Shown here in pieces: positions 1 to 9,303 of a stretch of DNA of 64,000 bases. Each line of letters starts with the position of its first letter. Position 1 is the first letter of the stretch. This stretch comes from Marinobacter sp. S6332 (lineage in GTDB: Bacteria; Pseudomonadota; Gammaproteobacteria; Pseudomonadales; Oleiphilaceae): positions 62,001-126,000 of the forward strand of contig NZ_JALKAP010000005.1 of assembly GCF_023016045.1 (NCBI RefSeq), in the 5' to 3' direction. The position numbers and the translations under genes were made by a program. The notes below the pieces were generated by a model. That model was not told the DNA's origin. It saw only the letters and a list, made by a program, of their open reading frames with translations, and did not search any database.

Positions 1-824
1 CGGCTTTGCCAGTTTTCGCCGCCACTTGAGTCCTGGTAAAGATTAAAATCGGCGAGATGGAACTCGCCTGGGGTTTCATCTAGGGCCAGAGGCGTGATGG
101 TGGCAGTGCTTGCAGCTGGAAGTGTTGTTTCTAACGCAAGCTCACGGAAATAGACGGATCCGGGGTCTCCCAGATCCCACAAGCCACCGGGGTGGCGGGC
201 GCGTTTCGGGTTGTGGGTTACCAGCTCAACTTGTATGAGCCCGGTTTCCAGGAAAACACGCAGTTCACATTCAAACCGTGCGAGTGGTTCGTTGTTTTGT
301 TTCAGCCATTGGCCTTTTAACTTTGCAGCAACGAAAACGGCGCCTTCGTGGGTGATTTCCCAGTTGGCGTCGGCTTTGACAGTGCAGGGAGTTCCGGTGT
401 CATCACACAAGGTTACCGCTGAGGGTACACATTGTTCGTTGTGGTTGTAGGCCTGCCAAGCCAAGCTGCCTTCCTGCAAAACGACGCTACCTGTTGAGGT
501 GGGTATCGTAAGGCTTTGCGGTGACAGTTTGCTATCAGGCTTTGGAGCAGCGGGGCAGGGTGCTTTTTGCTGGGCTAGTATCAGGCTTTTCTTGCTGTGC
601 GGTGCCAGGCTGATCAAAAAACTTGCGTGAAGCCAGCGAATGCTGCCGTCCGGCCAGTGGGCGAGAGGTTCAAGTTGCACAGCCAGAGCCTTCTGGTTAT
701 CCATCAGTGTGAGGTTCTGGACGGTCTTAGCGGTGCCGGTGGGTAGCGGTATACCAAGGCATACGGGCTCACTGATGCGATTAAAGCCGCTTGTTTCCTC
801 TAGCTGAATGGCTATTTTTTCCAT
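1..824 (-). CDS. RIFT-barrel domain protein, YetA/rhamnogalacturonan-lyase-like (partial, 3' end outside window)
   Basis: Reading the minus strand from the ATG at 824 gives an open frame that leaves the window at base 1, so only about 274 N-terminal residues are seen. The early segment GIPLPTG...LTLMDNQ...WPDGSIRWLHASF matches the signature of PcRGLX/YetA-like N-terminal RIFT-barrel domains (short loop, then A/H-WPDGSIRWL), a family related to exo-rhamnogalacturonan lyases. No signal peptide is visible. An in-frame ATG at 860 is an alternative start; neither has a strong ribosome-binding site. It lies 75 bases after the SLC13 gene on the same strand and is probably the next gene of the cysD-N-C operon. 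Function is inferred from the domain only; activity on a surface polysaccharide is plausible but unproven. Confidence 0.7.
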   Translation of the reverse strand, partial: MEKIAIQLEETSGFNRISEPVCLGIPLPTGTAKTVQNLTLMDNQKALAVQLEPLAHWPDGSIRWLHASFLISLAPHSKKSLILAQQKAPCPAAPKPDSKLSPQSLTIPTSTGSVVLQEGSLAWQAYNHNEQCVPSAVTLCDDTGTPCTVKADANWEITHEGAVFVAAKLKGQWLKQNNEPLARFECELRVFLETGLIQVELVTHNPKRARHPGGLWDLGDPGSVYFRELALETTLPAASTATITPLALDETPGEFHLADFNLYQDSSGGENWQS

Positions 825-899
825 AAACGTGCCTGTAATCTGACTTCCTGTGTGGTGCATAGAGTAATCCGCAAATTTGGCAACATAAAGTGGTGCTTG

Positions 900-2666
900 C
901 TAGAAACCCCAAATTAAAGGAATAAGTCCCAAGGCTACTGCACCTGCAATCACACTCAAAGGCACACCAATTCTAACGTAATCTGAAAACCTGTACCGTC
1001 CAGGCCCAAATACCATTAGATTGGTTTGGTAGCCAAGGGGCGTAATGAATGAGGCTGATGCCGCAAACATAACTGTAACTGCAAAGGGCAACACGCTCAC
1101 ATCGAGCTTCTGTGCCAGCGCGAGTGCAATGGGGAACATCAGCACGGCGGCGGCGTTGTTGGTGATTAGCTCGGTAAACATCACTGTCAACAGATATACC
1201 AGAATCAGCACTTGCCAAGGTGATAGGTCCCCGATACCCAATAATCCGCTCACTATCCAGCCGGCAGCTCCGGTTACTGTCATGGCATTGCCCAGTGCAA
1301 AGGATGCGGCGATGACAACCAGCACTGGTAGGTCCAAGCTGCGTCTGGCACGGCTAGCCGTTAAGCAGCCGGATACAATCATTCCGCCTGCGGCAAGGAA
1401 TGCAGCTTCCATGATGGGCAGCAATCCGCTGGCGCTGACCAGTACCATCAAGGCGAGTATACCTAAAGCTCTGGGGGCCTTGTGGAAGTCTGGCGGTGTG
1501 GAGTCGTTCAGCGCACTCACCAGTAGGAAGTCGCGCCTGAAGCGGTACTGCTCTACAAACTGATGGCTGGTTTCAAGCAATAGGGTGTCGCCTACGCGGA
1601 AGGTTATATCACCCAACTTGCCGGGAACCCGTTTTCCTTCCCGGGCCAGAGAAAAAATCACGGCATTAAAACGGGTACGGAATTGGCTATCTCGAATGGT
1701 TTTGCCGAGGGCGGTGAACTCAGGCCCCAGCACAACTTCAACCAGACAACGCTGATGGTTGGCTACATCCAGCTTGTGTACATTGCCACTGGCGGGCTTT
1801 AACCCTTGAATTCTTCGGAGTTCACTGGCGCATTCTGGTGCGCCGATAAAGTACAGCCGGTCTCCAGCCTCAAGCACCCGGTCGGGCTCAACCGCTGTAA
1901 TGAGCCGGCCATCGCGGTCAATTTCTGCCAGATAACCATAATTAAGGGCGCGCAAGCCCGCTTCGGCGATGGATTTGCCTACCAGCGGCCCGGAATTGAC
2001 CACTTCAACCTCAACACCGTATTCACGTATTTGGTTCAGTTCTTCACGTACGCCGCCGCGATCGGGTAGCAGTTTTGAGCCAAACAATACCAAGAAGGCG
2101 CCGCCAACCAGCATCAGTGGCACGCCCACCCAGGCCAGTTCGAATAGCCCTAGGTGGATATCGAGTTCTGATTGCAAGAGGCCATCTATGACTAGATTGG
2201 TACTGGTGCCAATCAAGGTGCAGGTTCCGCCCAGTATGGCCGCGTAGCTGAGGGGCAGGAGCAGTTTTGACGGAGAAATACCAAGCCTCTGGGCCCAGTC
2301 CTGAATGGCGGGAATGAACATGGCAACAACCGCCGTGTTGTTCATGAATGCACTGAGTACGCCGGTTGGTGCAATCATTCGTAATTGGGCGCCTTTGGCG
2401 GTTTTCGGGTGGCCTAGAAGGCGCCGTGCAATCCATTGCACGGCTCCAGTCTCTTTCAAACCTGCCGCGACAACGTACAAGGTGGCAATGGTTATAACGC
2501 CCGGGTTGCCAAAACCCGCCAGGGCTTCTGTTGGCGTAAGAACACCTGCAATCAGCAAAAGCGCCAGTGCTGCCATTAGCACCAGGTCTGCCGAATAGCG
2601 AGTGAGCATCAGGGTGGCCAACACCGAGAAGAGTGTTCCCAGGGTGAGAATGCCTTGCCATTCCAT
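900..2666 (-). CDS. SLC13-family permease with two RCK_C (TrkA-C) domains, probable sulfate transporter
   Basis: 588 residues. Hydrophobic halves (about 1-200 and 390-588) flank a soluble middle with two TrkA-C-like modules (about 205-285 and 300-380). The paired substrate/sodium motifs of SLC13/DASS carriers are visible: SAFMNNTAVV with GTCTLIGTSTNLVI in the first half, and TELITNNAAAVLMFP with ITPLGYQTNLMV in the second. This architecture is that of bacterial and algal Na+/sulfate carriers (SAC1/SLT type). The gene follows cysC by about 40 bases on the same strand, which supports sulfate as the substrate and a shared transcript with cysD-cysN-cysC. Location is the inner membrane. Substrate is inferred from context; other small anions cannot be excluded. 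Confidence 0.85.
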   Translation of the reverse strand: MEWQGILTLGTLFSVLATLMLTRYSADLVLMAALALLLIAGVLTPTEALAGFGNPGVITIATLYVVAAGLKETGAVQWIARRLLGHPKTAKGAQLRMIAPTGVLSAFMNNTAVVAMFIPAIQDWAQRLGISPSKLLLPLSYAAILGGTCTLIGTSTNLVIDGLLQSELDIHLGLFELAWVGVPLMLVGGAFLVLFGSKLLPDRGGVREELNQIREYGVEVEVVNSGPLVGKSIAEAGLRALNYGYLAEIDRDGRLITAVEPDRVLEAGDRLYFIGAPECASELRRIQGLKPASGNVHKLDVANHQRCLVEVVLGPEFTALGKTIRDSQFRTRFNAVIFSLAREGKRVPGKLGDITFRVGDTLLLETSHQFVEQYRFRRDFLLVSALNDSTPPDFHKAPRALGILALMVLVSASGLLPIMEAAFLAAGGMIVSGCLTASRARRSLDLPVLVVIAASFALGNAMTVTGAAGWIVSGLLGIGDLSPWQVLILVYLLTVMFTELITNNAAAVLMFPIALALAQKLDVSVLPFAVTVMFAASASFITPLGYQTNLMVFGPGRYRFSDYVRIGVPLSVIAGAVALGLIPLIWGF

Positions 2667-2705
2667 TAAATGCAGAGTCTCATAAGTTGGCGCATGCAGG
2701 GTTTA

Positions 2706-3305
2706 TCAGGATGCAATCAATTTTCGCTCGAGAAGATAGTTGATTAGCGATTCCACGCAATCTTCCACCGAGGAGCAGGATGTATCCAGGCTTATTTCCG
2801 GCTTGGCCGGTGCTTCGTAAGGTGAGTCAATGCCGGTAAAATCAGTGATTTCGCCTGCTCGCGCTTTCTGATACAGGCCCTTGGAGTCCCGCTCTTCGCA
2901 GGTCGCCAGCGGTGTATCCATATACACCTCTATGAACTCTCCCGCCGGAAATAGTTTGCGCACCATGCGCCGATCGCTGTTGAAAGGTGAGATGAACGCA
3001 CTCATTACAATCAACCCTGCGTCAGTAAAGAGCTTGCTGACTTCTCCGACGCGGCGAATATTTTCTACCCGATCTTCATCGGAAAAGCCCAGATCTTTGC
3101 ACAATCCGTGGCGCACATTGTCGCCATCCAGTAAAAAGGTATGGTAACCACGGTTGTGCAAGGCTACGTCCAGAGCGTTGGCGATGGTGGATTTTCCCGA
3201 ACCGCTTAGGCCAGTGAACCAGAGCAGGCAGGGTTTCTGGCTTTTGTTTTCAGCGCGCTCAGATCGAACGACTTTATGGTCGTGCCAAACGATATTGTTT
3301 TCCAA
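2706..3305 (-). CDS. cysC: adenylylsulfate (APS) kinase
   Basis: 199 residues, normal for CysC. It phosphorylates APS to PAPS with ATP in the cytoplasm. The P-loop GLSGSGKST is near residue 32, followed by [18 protein letters not shown] and the [16 protein letters not shown] block typical of APS kinases, and SAFISPF. It is a stand-alone kinase, not a CysNC fusion; cysN ends 18 bases upstream on the same strand. The reductase encoded elsewhere in this window (54842-55564) looks like an APS-type enzyme, so the PAPS made here may be used for sulfation rather than assimilation; see findings. Confidence 0.95.
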   Translation of the reverse strand: MENNIVWHDHKVVRSERAENKSQKPCLLWFTGLSGSGKSTIANALDVALHNRGYHTFLLDGDNVRHGLCKDLGFSDEDRVENIRRVGEVSKLFTDAGLIVMSAFISPFNSDRRMVRKLFPAGEFIEVYMDTPLATCEERDSKGLYQKARAGEITDFTGIDSPYEAPAKPEISLDTSCSSVEDCVESLINYLLERKLIAS

Positions 3306-3323
3306 AACAGCATCCTTCTGGTT

Positions 3324-4736
3324 CTAAACAGGTTTGCAGGCCCACTCGGGATAGTTATCACGTATGAACCGGTTAAGGTTTCGCTCTGCCTCTGTGTAGT
3401 CGCGCTTTGGCAACTCGCCGGAGCCATCCAGAGCACGCGCAACCATACCAGCTGCCACAGTCACGTTGGTCAGTCGGTCAATCAAAATGAAAGCGCCCGT
3501 GCCGGGGTGGTTTTGGTAATCTTCTACCACCACTGGCTCAGAAACCTCCAGATCGCACAGGCCAATAGCATTCAGCTCAAGGCCACTGGCGGTTTGCGTG
3601 CTGCGCTCAAGGCTGTTTACATCGATTTCTTCCAGCACCTTGTTGATAAAACAGCTGGTCACCTTGGTGCCGATCTTTATGCCGTACTCGCGGCCCGGTA
3701 CAAGAGGTTTCTCGCTCATCCAGACCACGTGGGCAGCGAAGCGCTGGCCCATCTCAGGCGGCTGATTGGCATGCACCAGCAAATCACCACGGGAAATGTC
3801 GATCTCATCTTCCAGCGTAATGGTTATTGCATCGCCCGGCCAAGCGCGTGGAATCTCACCTTCGTAAGTATGAAGACCCTTTACCCGAGAGGTCATTCCG
3901 GAAGGCAGCACCACCAACTCATCACCTTTATGCACTACACCACTGGCAACCGTGCCGCAGTAGCCGCGGAAATCCAGGTTCGGGCGGTTCACAAACTGAA
4001 CAGGCAACCTGAAATCGGTTACGTTCTGGTCTGCCCGAAGTTCAACCTGCTCAAGGATGGTCATTAAGGTTTCGCCGCTATACCACGGCGTATGCTCACT
4101 TCGGTTTACCACGTTATCGCCATTCAGAGCTGAAATAGGCACGTAATACACCTCTTTCAGCCCCAGCTGGTCTGCCAGCTTTTCGTATTCTGCACGAATT
4201 TCATTGAATCGCTCTTCGCTGAATTCCACGAGATCCATCTTGTTGATGGCCACCACAATGTGCTTCAAGCCTAACAAAGAGACAATAAAACTGTGCCTAC
4301 GGGATTGTGTGAGCACGCCCTTGCGGGCGTCTACCATTACAACGGCCAAATTACAGGTAGATGCCCCAGTGGCCATATTGCGGGTGTACTGCTCATGGCC
4401 CGGGCAGTCTGCGATGATAAACTTGCGCTTATCCGTGGAAAAATAACGATAGGCCACGTCAATGGTGATGCCTTGCTCACGCTCGGAGGCAAGCCCATCC
4501 ACCAGCAATGCTAAATCCAGTGCTTCACCGGCGTTACCTTGGCGTTCATTGTCTTTATGAAGCGAGGCGAGGTGGTCTTCAAAAATCAGCTTGGAATCGA
4601 AAAGCAAGCGCCCGATCAGCGTCGATTTGCCGTCGTCTACGCTGCCGCAGGTGAGAAAGCGCAGCAGGTCTTTGTTCTCATGTTGATCCAGGTACGCGAG
4701 GATGTCAGATTCAATCAGTTCGGATGCGTGTGACAT
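3324..4736 (-). CDS. cysN: sulfate adenylyltransferase subunit 1 (GTPase subunit)
   Basis: 470 residues, the usual length for a CysN without a fused kinase. With CysD it forms ATP sulfurylase, coupling GTP hydrolysis to APS synthesis. GTPase motifs are all present: G1 GSVDDGKSTLIGRLL near residue 31, G3 DCPGHEQY, G4 NKMD, followed by EF-Tu-like beta-barrel domains. The ATG at 4736 lies 9 bases after the cysD stop, indicating a cotranscribed pair. Expected regulation is by CysB, whose gene is at 53825; no CysB site was identified by eye. Confidence 0.95.
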   Translation of the reverse strand: MSHASELIESDILAYLDQHENKDLLRFLTCGSVDDGKSTLIGRLLFDSKLIFEDHLASLHKDNERQGNAGEALDLALLVDGLASEREQGITIDVAYRYFSTDKRKFIIADCPGHEQYTRNMATGASTCNLAVVMVDARKGVLTQSRRHSFIVSLLGLKHIVVAINKMDLVEFSEERFNEIRAEYEKLADQLGLKEVYYVPISALNGDNVVNRSEHTPWYSGETLMTILEQVELRADQNVTDFRLPVQFVNRPNLDFRGYCGTVASGVVHKGDELVVLPSGMTSRVKGLHTYEGEIPRAWPGDAITITLEDEIDISRGDLLVHANQPPEMGQRFAAHVVWMSEKPLVPGREYGIKIGTKVTSCFINKVLEEIDVNSLERSTQTASGLELNAIGLCDLEVSEPVVVEDYQNHPGTGAFILIDRLTNVTVAAGMVARALDGSGELPKRDYTEAERNLNRFIRDNYPEWACKPV

Positions 4737-4745
4737 AGTGATTCC

Positions 4746-5660
4746 TTAAAAATATCCTTCGCGTTTTTTCTGTTCCATAGAGGCTGCGCCATCATGGTCG
4801 ATCACCCGCCCTTGGCGCTCAGAGGTTTTGGTGAGCAGCATTTCCTGAATGATTTCTGGCAAGCTCGCCGCCTCGGATTCAACCGCGCCGGTGAGTGGGT
4901 AGCAGCCCAGAGTGCGGAACCTCACCATCCTCATATCCGGGGTCTCACCGGGCTCGAGGGGCATTCTCTCATCATCGACCATGATCAGCGTGCCATCCCG
5001 CTCCACCACAGGGCGTTCTGCTGCCAGATACAAGGGCACAATATCGATATTTTCGAGATAGATGTATTGCCAGATGTCCAGCTCTGTCCAGTTGGACAGG
5101 GGGAACACGCGAATGCTCTCGCCCTTGTTTACCTTGCCGTTATAGAGGTTCCACAGCTCAGGGCGTTGGCTTTTTGGGTCCCAGCGATGGAACTTGTCGC
5201 GGAATGAGTACACCCGCTCTTTGGCCCGGCTTTTTTCTTCATCGCGGCGGGCACCGCCAAAAGCAGCGTCAAAACCGTGTTTGTCCAACGCCTGCTTAAG
5301 CGCCTGTGTCTTCATTACATCCGTATGTTTGGCGCTGCCATGGGTAAAGGGGCCGATACCTTGCTCTACGCCCTCTTGATTGGTGTGCACAATCAGCTTC
5401 ATGCCCACCTTTTCGGCCATTTTATCTCGAAAAGTGATCATCTCCCGGAATTTCCAGGTGGTATCCACATGCATCAACGGGAACGGGGGTTTACCAGGGG
5501 CGAAGGCCTTCATGGCCAGATGCAGCATCACGGCAGAGTCTTTACCGACTGAGTACAGCATTACCGGGTTATCAAACTCGGCGGCCACTTCACGGATGAT
5601 GTGGATGGATTCCGCCTCAAGTTGTTTGAGGTGGGTTTTCTTGGGAGGGGTTAGTGTCAT
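4746..5660 (-). CDS. cysD: sulfate adenylyltransferase subunit 2
   Basis: 304 residues, full length. It is the PP-loop ATP pyrophosphatase subunit of ATP sulfurylase: the modified P-loop [13 protein letters not shown] appears near residue 38, followed by [11 protein letters not shown] and the arginine-rich [17 protein letters not shown] segment characteristic of CysD. First of three tightly spaced cys genes on this strand. About 100 bases separate it from the upstream DHH gene, so a separate promoter is likely; only a GC-rich hairpin (5713-5733) was recognised there. Confidence 0.95.
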   Translation of the reverse strand: MTLTPPKKTHLKQLEAESIHIIREVAAEFDNPVMLYSVGKDSAVMLHLAMKAFAPGKPPFPLMHVDTTWKFREMITFRDKMAEKVGMKLIVHTNQEGVEQGIGPFTHGSAKHTDVMKTQALKQALDKHGFDAAFGGARRDEEKSRAKERVYSFRDKFHRWDPKSQRPELWNLYNGKVNKGESIRVFPLSNWTELDIWQYIYLENIDIVPLYLAAERPVVERDGTLIMVDDERMPLEPGETPDMRMVRFRTLGCYPLTGAVESEAASLPEIIQEMLLTKTSERQGRVIDHDGAASMEQKKREGYF

Positions 5661-5712
5661 GCTGATTGCCCATGAATCAAAAGTTTAAATCCAGATACTC
5701 CCTTTTGCATTT

Positions 5713-5733
5713 CCCCCTCTCCCGCGGAGGGGG
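5713..5733. repeat. GC-rich inverted repeat upstream of cysD
   Basis: CCCCCTC and GAGGGGG arms (5713-5719 and 5727-5733) surround a 7-base loop. It lies between the stop of the DHH phosphoesterase gene and the cysD start. Neither strand shows the T-run needed for an intrinsic terminator, so it may be an attenuator, a processing hairpin, or without function. Confidence 0.4.
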
Positions 5734-5761
5734 CTAGCAGGGGAAGGCCAATACAGGGGAG

Positions 5762-6724
5762 TTAATGCCAAAAATTTTGCATTATGCTGATGAAATCGTT
5801 CAGATGCTCCGCCGGTAGTTCGTTTATTCCGGCTGCTGCTTTTCGCCCGCCACCGGTGGGGAATTTGCGTGCTACCTCATCGGCACCGGTGCGGTTGTTA
5901 AGAGGCGCACGAATACTCACCAGATAACCACCATCTGCTTTTTCGGTAACAATAGCGCAGGCTTTCTCCGGGTTTCGGTTGGTAAGTTCGTTACCCAATA
6001 CGCCGCTCACCCTGCGAGCCCAAGGTTCGTCTGGTAGTTTAACAATAATGGAGGATGAGTTCTCAGCCATTACAGGGGCGGCCAGGCCGCTTGTCATGTC
6101 TGCCTCAAAGCCACTCCGCAGTTTGCTCCATGCTGGCGGTGCCGAGGCAATTAGTTCAAGCGGGTTTTCAAATTTCACAAACTCGCGGTAGAGATCGGCT
6201 GGATGAAAATGTAGATCATCCAGTGTTGAACCATAGCCGTTGTAGTTAATGCATACGCCAAGGGTTTTCAGAGCTTCTGTTTGTGCAGAAGTTAGCCCGG
6301 CTTCGCGCGCGAGCTCTTCAGCAACAGCGTTCAGGTTGTCGCCAAATGCAGCAGTAATTGCCCAGTTATGGAAGCGGCCGTTCAGGTGTTGGTCAACAAG
6401 CAGGCTGGTACAAGTAGTTGGTTGGGTATCAATCAGCGCTTGAAAACCAGAAGCTTCTGGCAGGGATTCGCCCGGGAAATGGTGATCTACATAGAATACC
6501 TTACTGCCAGCGTTTAAAAGCGCGTTGACAGCTTGTCGGTTTTTATCAAGGCTGATATCCAGAATGGTTGCCTTGACTGGCTGGTCTGTTGGTATTTGTT
6601 GAGCAAGTGCTATGTCTCGCTTTACGCCGGTGATTAAGGTTGTCTCAGCAGGTTCTTCTAATCGAAGCTGTATTAGGGCGCAAATGCCATCGGCATCACC
6701 ATTAAAAACATCGTACAAATTCAT
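5762..6724 (-). CDS. DHH/DHHA1-family phosphoesterase
   Basis: 320 residues from the ATG at 6724. DHH motifs are present: FNGDADGICA at the N-terminus (motif I, NxDxDG-like), TILDISLDK (motif II), the YVDHHFPG signature (motif III) and a C-terminal GGGRKAAAGIN, matching the DHHA1 substrate-binding GGG motif with Arg in place of the usual His. Relatives include RecJ, NrnA and GdpP domains that hydrolyse phosphodiester bonds in oligonucleotides or dinucleotides; substrate here is unknown. The frame extends upstream to a TTG at 6748, but the ATG at 6724 begins directly at MNLYDVFNGDADG and has an ACAGGA ribosome-binding site about 12 bases ahead, so it is preferred. It sits between the exosortase and cysD on the same strand. 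Confidence 0.8.
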   Translation of the reverse strand: MNLYDVFNGDADGICALIQLRLEEPAETTLITGVKRDIALAQQIPTDQPVKATILDISLDKNRQAVNALLNAGSKVFYVDHHFPGESLPEASGFQALIDTQPTTCTSLLVDQHLNGRFHNWAITAAFGDNLNAVAEELAREAGLTSAQTEALKTLGVCINYNGYGSTLDDLHFHPADLYREFVKFENPLELIASAPPAWSKLRSGFEADMTSGLAAPVMAENSSSIIVKLPDEPWARRVSGVLGNELTNRNPEKACAIVTEKADGGYLVSIRAPLNNRTGADEVARKFPTGGGRKAAAGINELPAEHLNDFISIMQNFWH

Positions 6725-6819
6725 ATTTAGTTGCGATCCTGTAAGCAAATGGGCATAAGAGACTTTTTTAAAACCATGGAATGGACGTTAAGGGGTGAGG
6801 CCTCATCGAAGGTTTCAGC

Positions 6820-8238
6820 TCAGTAAATTTTTAATTGCTTGATTTTCTGCTCCAACTGCCGAAGCGCTTGGTTGCAAGTAGATTGATGGCACGCTGCTTG
6901 GAGTGTTGTGAGGGCAAATCTCTGTTGCCCTTTCAGCATCGCTGGCACCTGCAGTAGCTTGGCTTCTCTGTAGCTCTGTGCTTGAAAGGCTCCAACCTGA
7001 AACCATTGATCAACGATAACCTGTCTTCGGCTTAGTATATTTCGCACTCGCACCAAGCCGGGGCGGTAAGTTTCTTGCAATTGCCAGATTGATTGGTCGA
7101 ATGGCGGGCGGAGATACGGCACAAGCTTTTGGTCGGCTGAGAGTTTTTGGCTTTGTGCAAGGGAAACCCACAGCCCTTCAGAATGCCATACTTGCTGTGT
7201 GAGTGTATTTGGCAGGGTAAGTGGTATCGGCATATCGCTGGGATTTGCCGGTTTAGCTTCGGGTAATTTGACTGCCCAAGAAGGAGCGGGAGTGCTTGGA
7301 GAGTGCGCGATGGTTAGCGCAATGGGGCCTAATACGATGGAGATAATAACTGCTGCGATGCCTGTTTTACTGCAACTGGAGCTTGGCTTACGACCATTTT
7401 GGCTTGGCTTTCTCTGCCGCACTGGCGAAAAGTACAACGCTGGCAAAACGAATACTGCATATACAATCCAACCCATCGTTTCATGATCGGTAAGTAAGTC
7501 GCTTTGCATATTAGTTTCGTAGGCAACTACAACGAGAATGCTTATTCGTACCCAGTTGGCGACGAGCCCGAGTGTCATGGCTGCCAGCAAGGTGGTGAGC
7601 CAACCGCGCCAGCGATAGTCATTCAGAATAGATGTCAACATCGCCAATAAAATCGAAATGGCAAAATAACGAATGCCGGAGCAGCCATCAGCAATTAGAA
7701 GGCGCCCGTAGGGCAGGGTGATGCTATTGCCTTCTATGAGCGCCGTCATCCCGAACCAGCCTACCCAGTTGCCGACGACTATGCTGGCGAGCTCCACCAG
7801 TGCGGGGACCATATCGGCCCATATCGGCAATGAAAGAGATAAAAGCAAAATATAAGGAATAAAACTCAAGCTTTGTGCAAGCCCTAGCATCGCCCAGCCT
7901 GCAGCGAATACGCCTATGGGTAGCATTAGGTAGGCAAGGGTGTCGATGCGCACCAATTCAAGCAATGCCCATGCGAGTGTTGTAGCAATAAGTAAAGTGG
8001 CGCCCATAAGGCGGTGGGGCTTGAGCGTTTTTGAAGTGGCAGAGACTTTAGGAGGGTGTATTAATAACAATCCCAAAAAGATAAAAGCTGTTGCGAGCCC
8101 ATGAGCGAGTACTTGCTCGAACTCCAGCCACGCTTGCGCAAGTCGAATCCAAGTAGGGTAAAAGATACCCAGAGCAATGGCAGTAACGACCAGATAGGGC
8201 TTTGAGAGGGGTAAGTTATTTAATGTCTTCCTTAACAT
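6820..8238 (-). CDS. exosortase with C-terminal EpsI-like segment
   Basis: 472 residues, inner-membrane. The first ~275 residues are strongly hydrophobic and carry the exosortase catalytic set: Cys186 in ADGCSGIRYF, Arg231 in ANWVRI and His252 in DHETMGW, the transpeptidase-like triad that cleaves PEP-CTERM tails. After a final TM segment (about 293-310) the remaining ~160 residues resemble a periplasmic EpsI-type domain, a fusion common among exosortases. The neighbouring PEP-CTERM substrate gene (8359-9189) and PrsT/PrsR/PrsK genes support an XrtA-type system, but subfamily cannot be settled by eye. The start at 8238 lacks a strong ribosome-binding site. Confidence 0.85.
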   Translation of the reverse strand: MLRKTLNNLPLSKPYLVVTAIALGIFYPTWIRLAQAWLEFEQVLAHGLATAFIFLGLLLIHPPKVSATSKTLKPHRLMGATLLIATTLAWALLELVRIDTLAYLMLPIGVFAAGWAMLGLAQSLSFIPYILLLSLSLPIWADMVPALVELASIVVGNWVGWFGMTALIEGNSITLPYGRLLIADGCSGIRYFAISILLAMLTSILNDYRWRGWLTTLLAAMTLGLVANWVRISILVVVAYETNMQSDLLTDHETMGWIVYAVFVLPALYFSPVRQRKPSQNGRKPSSSCSKTGIAAVIISIVLGPIALTIAHSPSTPAPSWAVKLPEAKPANPSDMPIPLTLPNTLTQQVWHSEGLWVSLAQSQKLSADQKLVPYLRPPFDQSIWQLQETYRPGLVRVRNILSRRQVIVDQWFQVGAFQAQSYREAKLLQVPAMLKGQQRFALTTLQAACHQSTCNQALRQLEQKIKQLKIY

Positions 8239-8313
8239 TGCTTGTCCGCCGCGCTACTGACCAATCGACAGGATACTGTGTATAACCATTACATAAAACT
8301 CAAACTCGAAACA

Positions 8314-8342
8314 AAAAAGCCAGCCGAAACCGGCTGGCTTTC
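8314..8342 (-). terminator. Rho-independent terminator after the PEP-CTERM gene
   Basis: On the minus strand an 11-bp GC-rich stem (AAAGCCAGCCG pairing with CGGCTGGCTTT) is followed by a run of Ts. It lies just past the stop of the PEP-CTERM gene at 8359 and ahead of the exosortase start, so the PEP-CTERM gene is likely transcribed alone. Confidence 0.85.
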
Positions 8343-8358
8343 TGTAACTCAACCGAAA

Positions 8359-9189
8359 TCAGGCTTTCTGACGACGGCGAGCTGCACCGAGGCCTGCAAG
8401 GCCGAGGCCTAGGAGGGCTAGAGTGCCGGGTTCTGGTACCGTTACTGATTCGACAGATTCGACCATCACCACAAAATCTGAATAATCATAGTCAGAATTG
8501 GGGAATGCTAAATCTTCCCAAGCTAGAATGTATTCGTTAGATCCGAACGTAGAGTAGCTCGGAGCATAGTTTGGATCGTAATTTGCATGATTTGGGTCGA
8601 GCTTGTCTGCACGGTAATTACTATCAATTTTTAGTTGTCCGTCCCCAAAAAAGGCAACCATGTGATCTGTGGTGTTGTTGTGGGCGCTATCTCCTACACC
8701 GGCATTCCGGTGAGCCTCTGAATAGAAGGTTCCATCGCCGGATGTAAGATAATATCCAAAGTCTGCAGACGAGAACGTTGCAGATGAAATACCCCCTCCG
8801 AACAATGCGGTTTCGAAATAATTCCCATTACTCTCGAAGGTTGTGGCTCTGTTATCTTGTGGAGTACATGTCGTGTCAGCTCCACCGCATGATGTACCGT
8901 CATATATCTGCAAAGTCTTTGAGATGTCGTTAACATCATAGATTCCAAAGCTCGCGTTATTTTCAAAGCCTGCAAATTCAAAAATAAGCTTGCTGACAGA
9001 ACCACCCGTAGCGGTAATGTTCCAGACTTCGTCTGGATTATGCTGTGACGTATTTACGTCATAGAAGCTTCCATCGGTAATCGAATCTAAGCCATTTTGG
9101 AGGCTGTTGGTCGAAATTATAGTATTTGCCGTTGCAGATACTGCAAATGCGCTTATGCCTAATGCAAGAAGTGACTGTCTGAATTTCAT
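8359..9189 (-). CDS. PEP-CTERM sorting-domain protein, DUF4114-like
   Basis: 276 residues from the ATG at 9189. A Sec signal peptide (MKFRQSLLALGISAFAV...ATA) opens the protein. The C-terminus is a textbook PEP-CTERM signal: VPEPGTLALLGLGLAGLG followed by the basic AARRRQKA, the substrate of the adjacent exosortase. The segment AWEDL...SDYDYSDFV just before it resembles DUF4114, a domain of extracellular proteins. The frame extends to 9237, but 9189 has GGAGAG a few bases upstream and gives a proper signal peptide. A sigma-54-type promoter (9338-9355) lies upstream, matching control by PrsK/PrsR, and an intrinsic terminator follows. Expected location is the cell surface or exopolysaccharide matrix; specific role unknown. 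Confidence 0.9.
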   Translation of the reverse strand: MKFRQSLLALGISAFAVSATANTIISTNSLQNGLDSITDGSFYDVNTSQHNPDEVWNITATGGSVSKLIFEFAGFENNASFGIYDVNDISKTLQIYDGTSCGGADTTCTPQDNRATTFESNGNYFETALFGGGISSATFSSADFGYYLTSGDGTFYSEAHRNAGVGDSAHNNTTDHMVAFFGDGQLKIDSNYRADKLDPNHANYDPNYAPSYSTFGSNEYILAWEDLAFPNSDYDYSDFVVMVESVESVTVPEPGTLALLGLGLAGLGAARRRQKA

Positions 9190-9303
9190 TTTGCTCTCCG
9201 GTTGTCCAGCTCTAATTCCTTGTAGCTTGCTCCGCAACCAGGCTGTCTCTTATTATTTTCGAGATCCTTGGCTTTCCGTCCCACCCTCACAGATGGTTTG
9301 GCA

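Noticed and set aside
1045..1563. Plus-strand frame of 172 codons
   Set aside because: It is antisense to the SLC13 permease membrane segments and has no independent support.
5713..5733. Intrinsic terminator between the DHH gene and cysD
   Set aside because: The hairpin is strong but neither strand has a following T-run.
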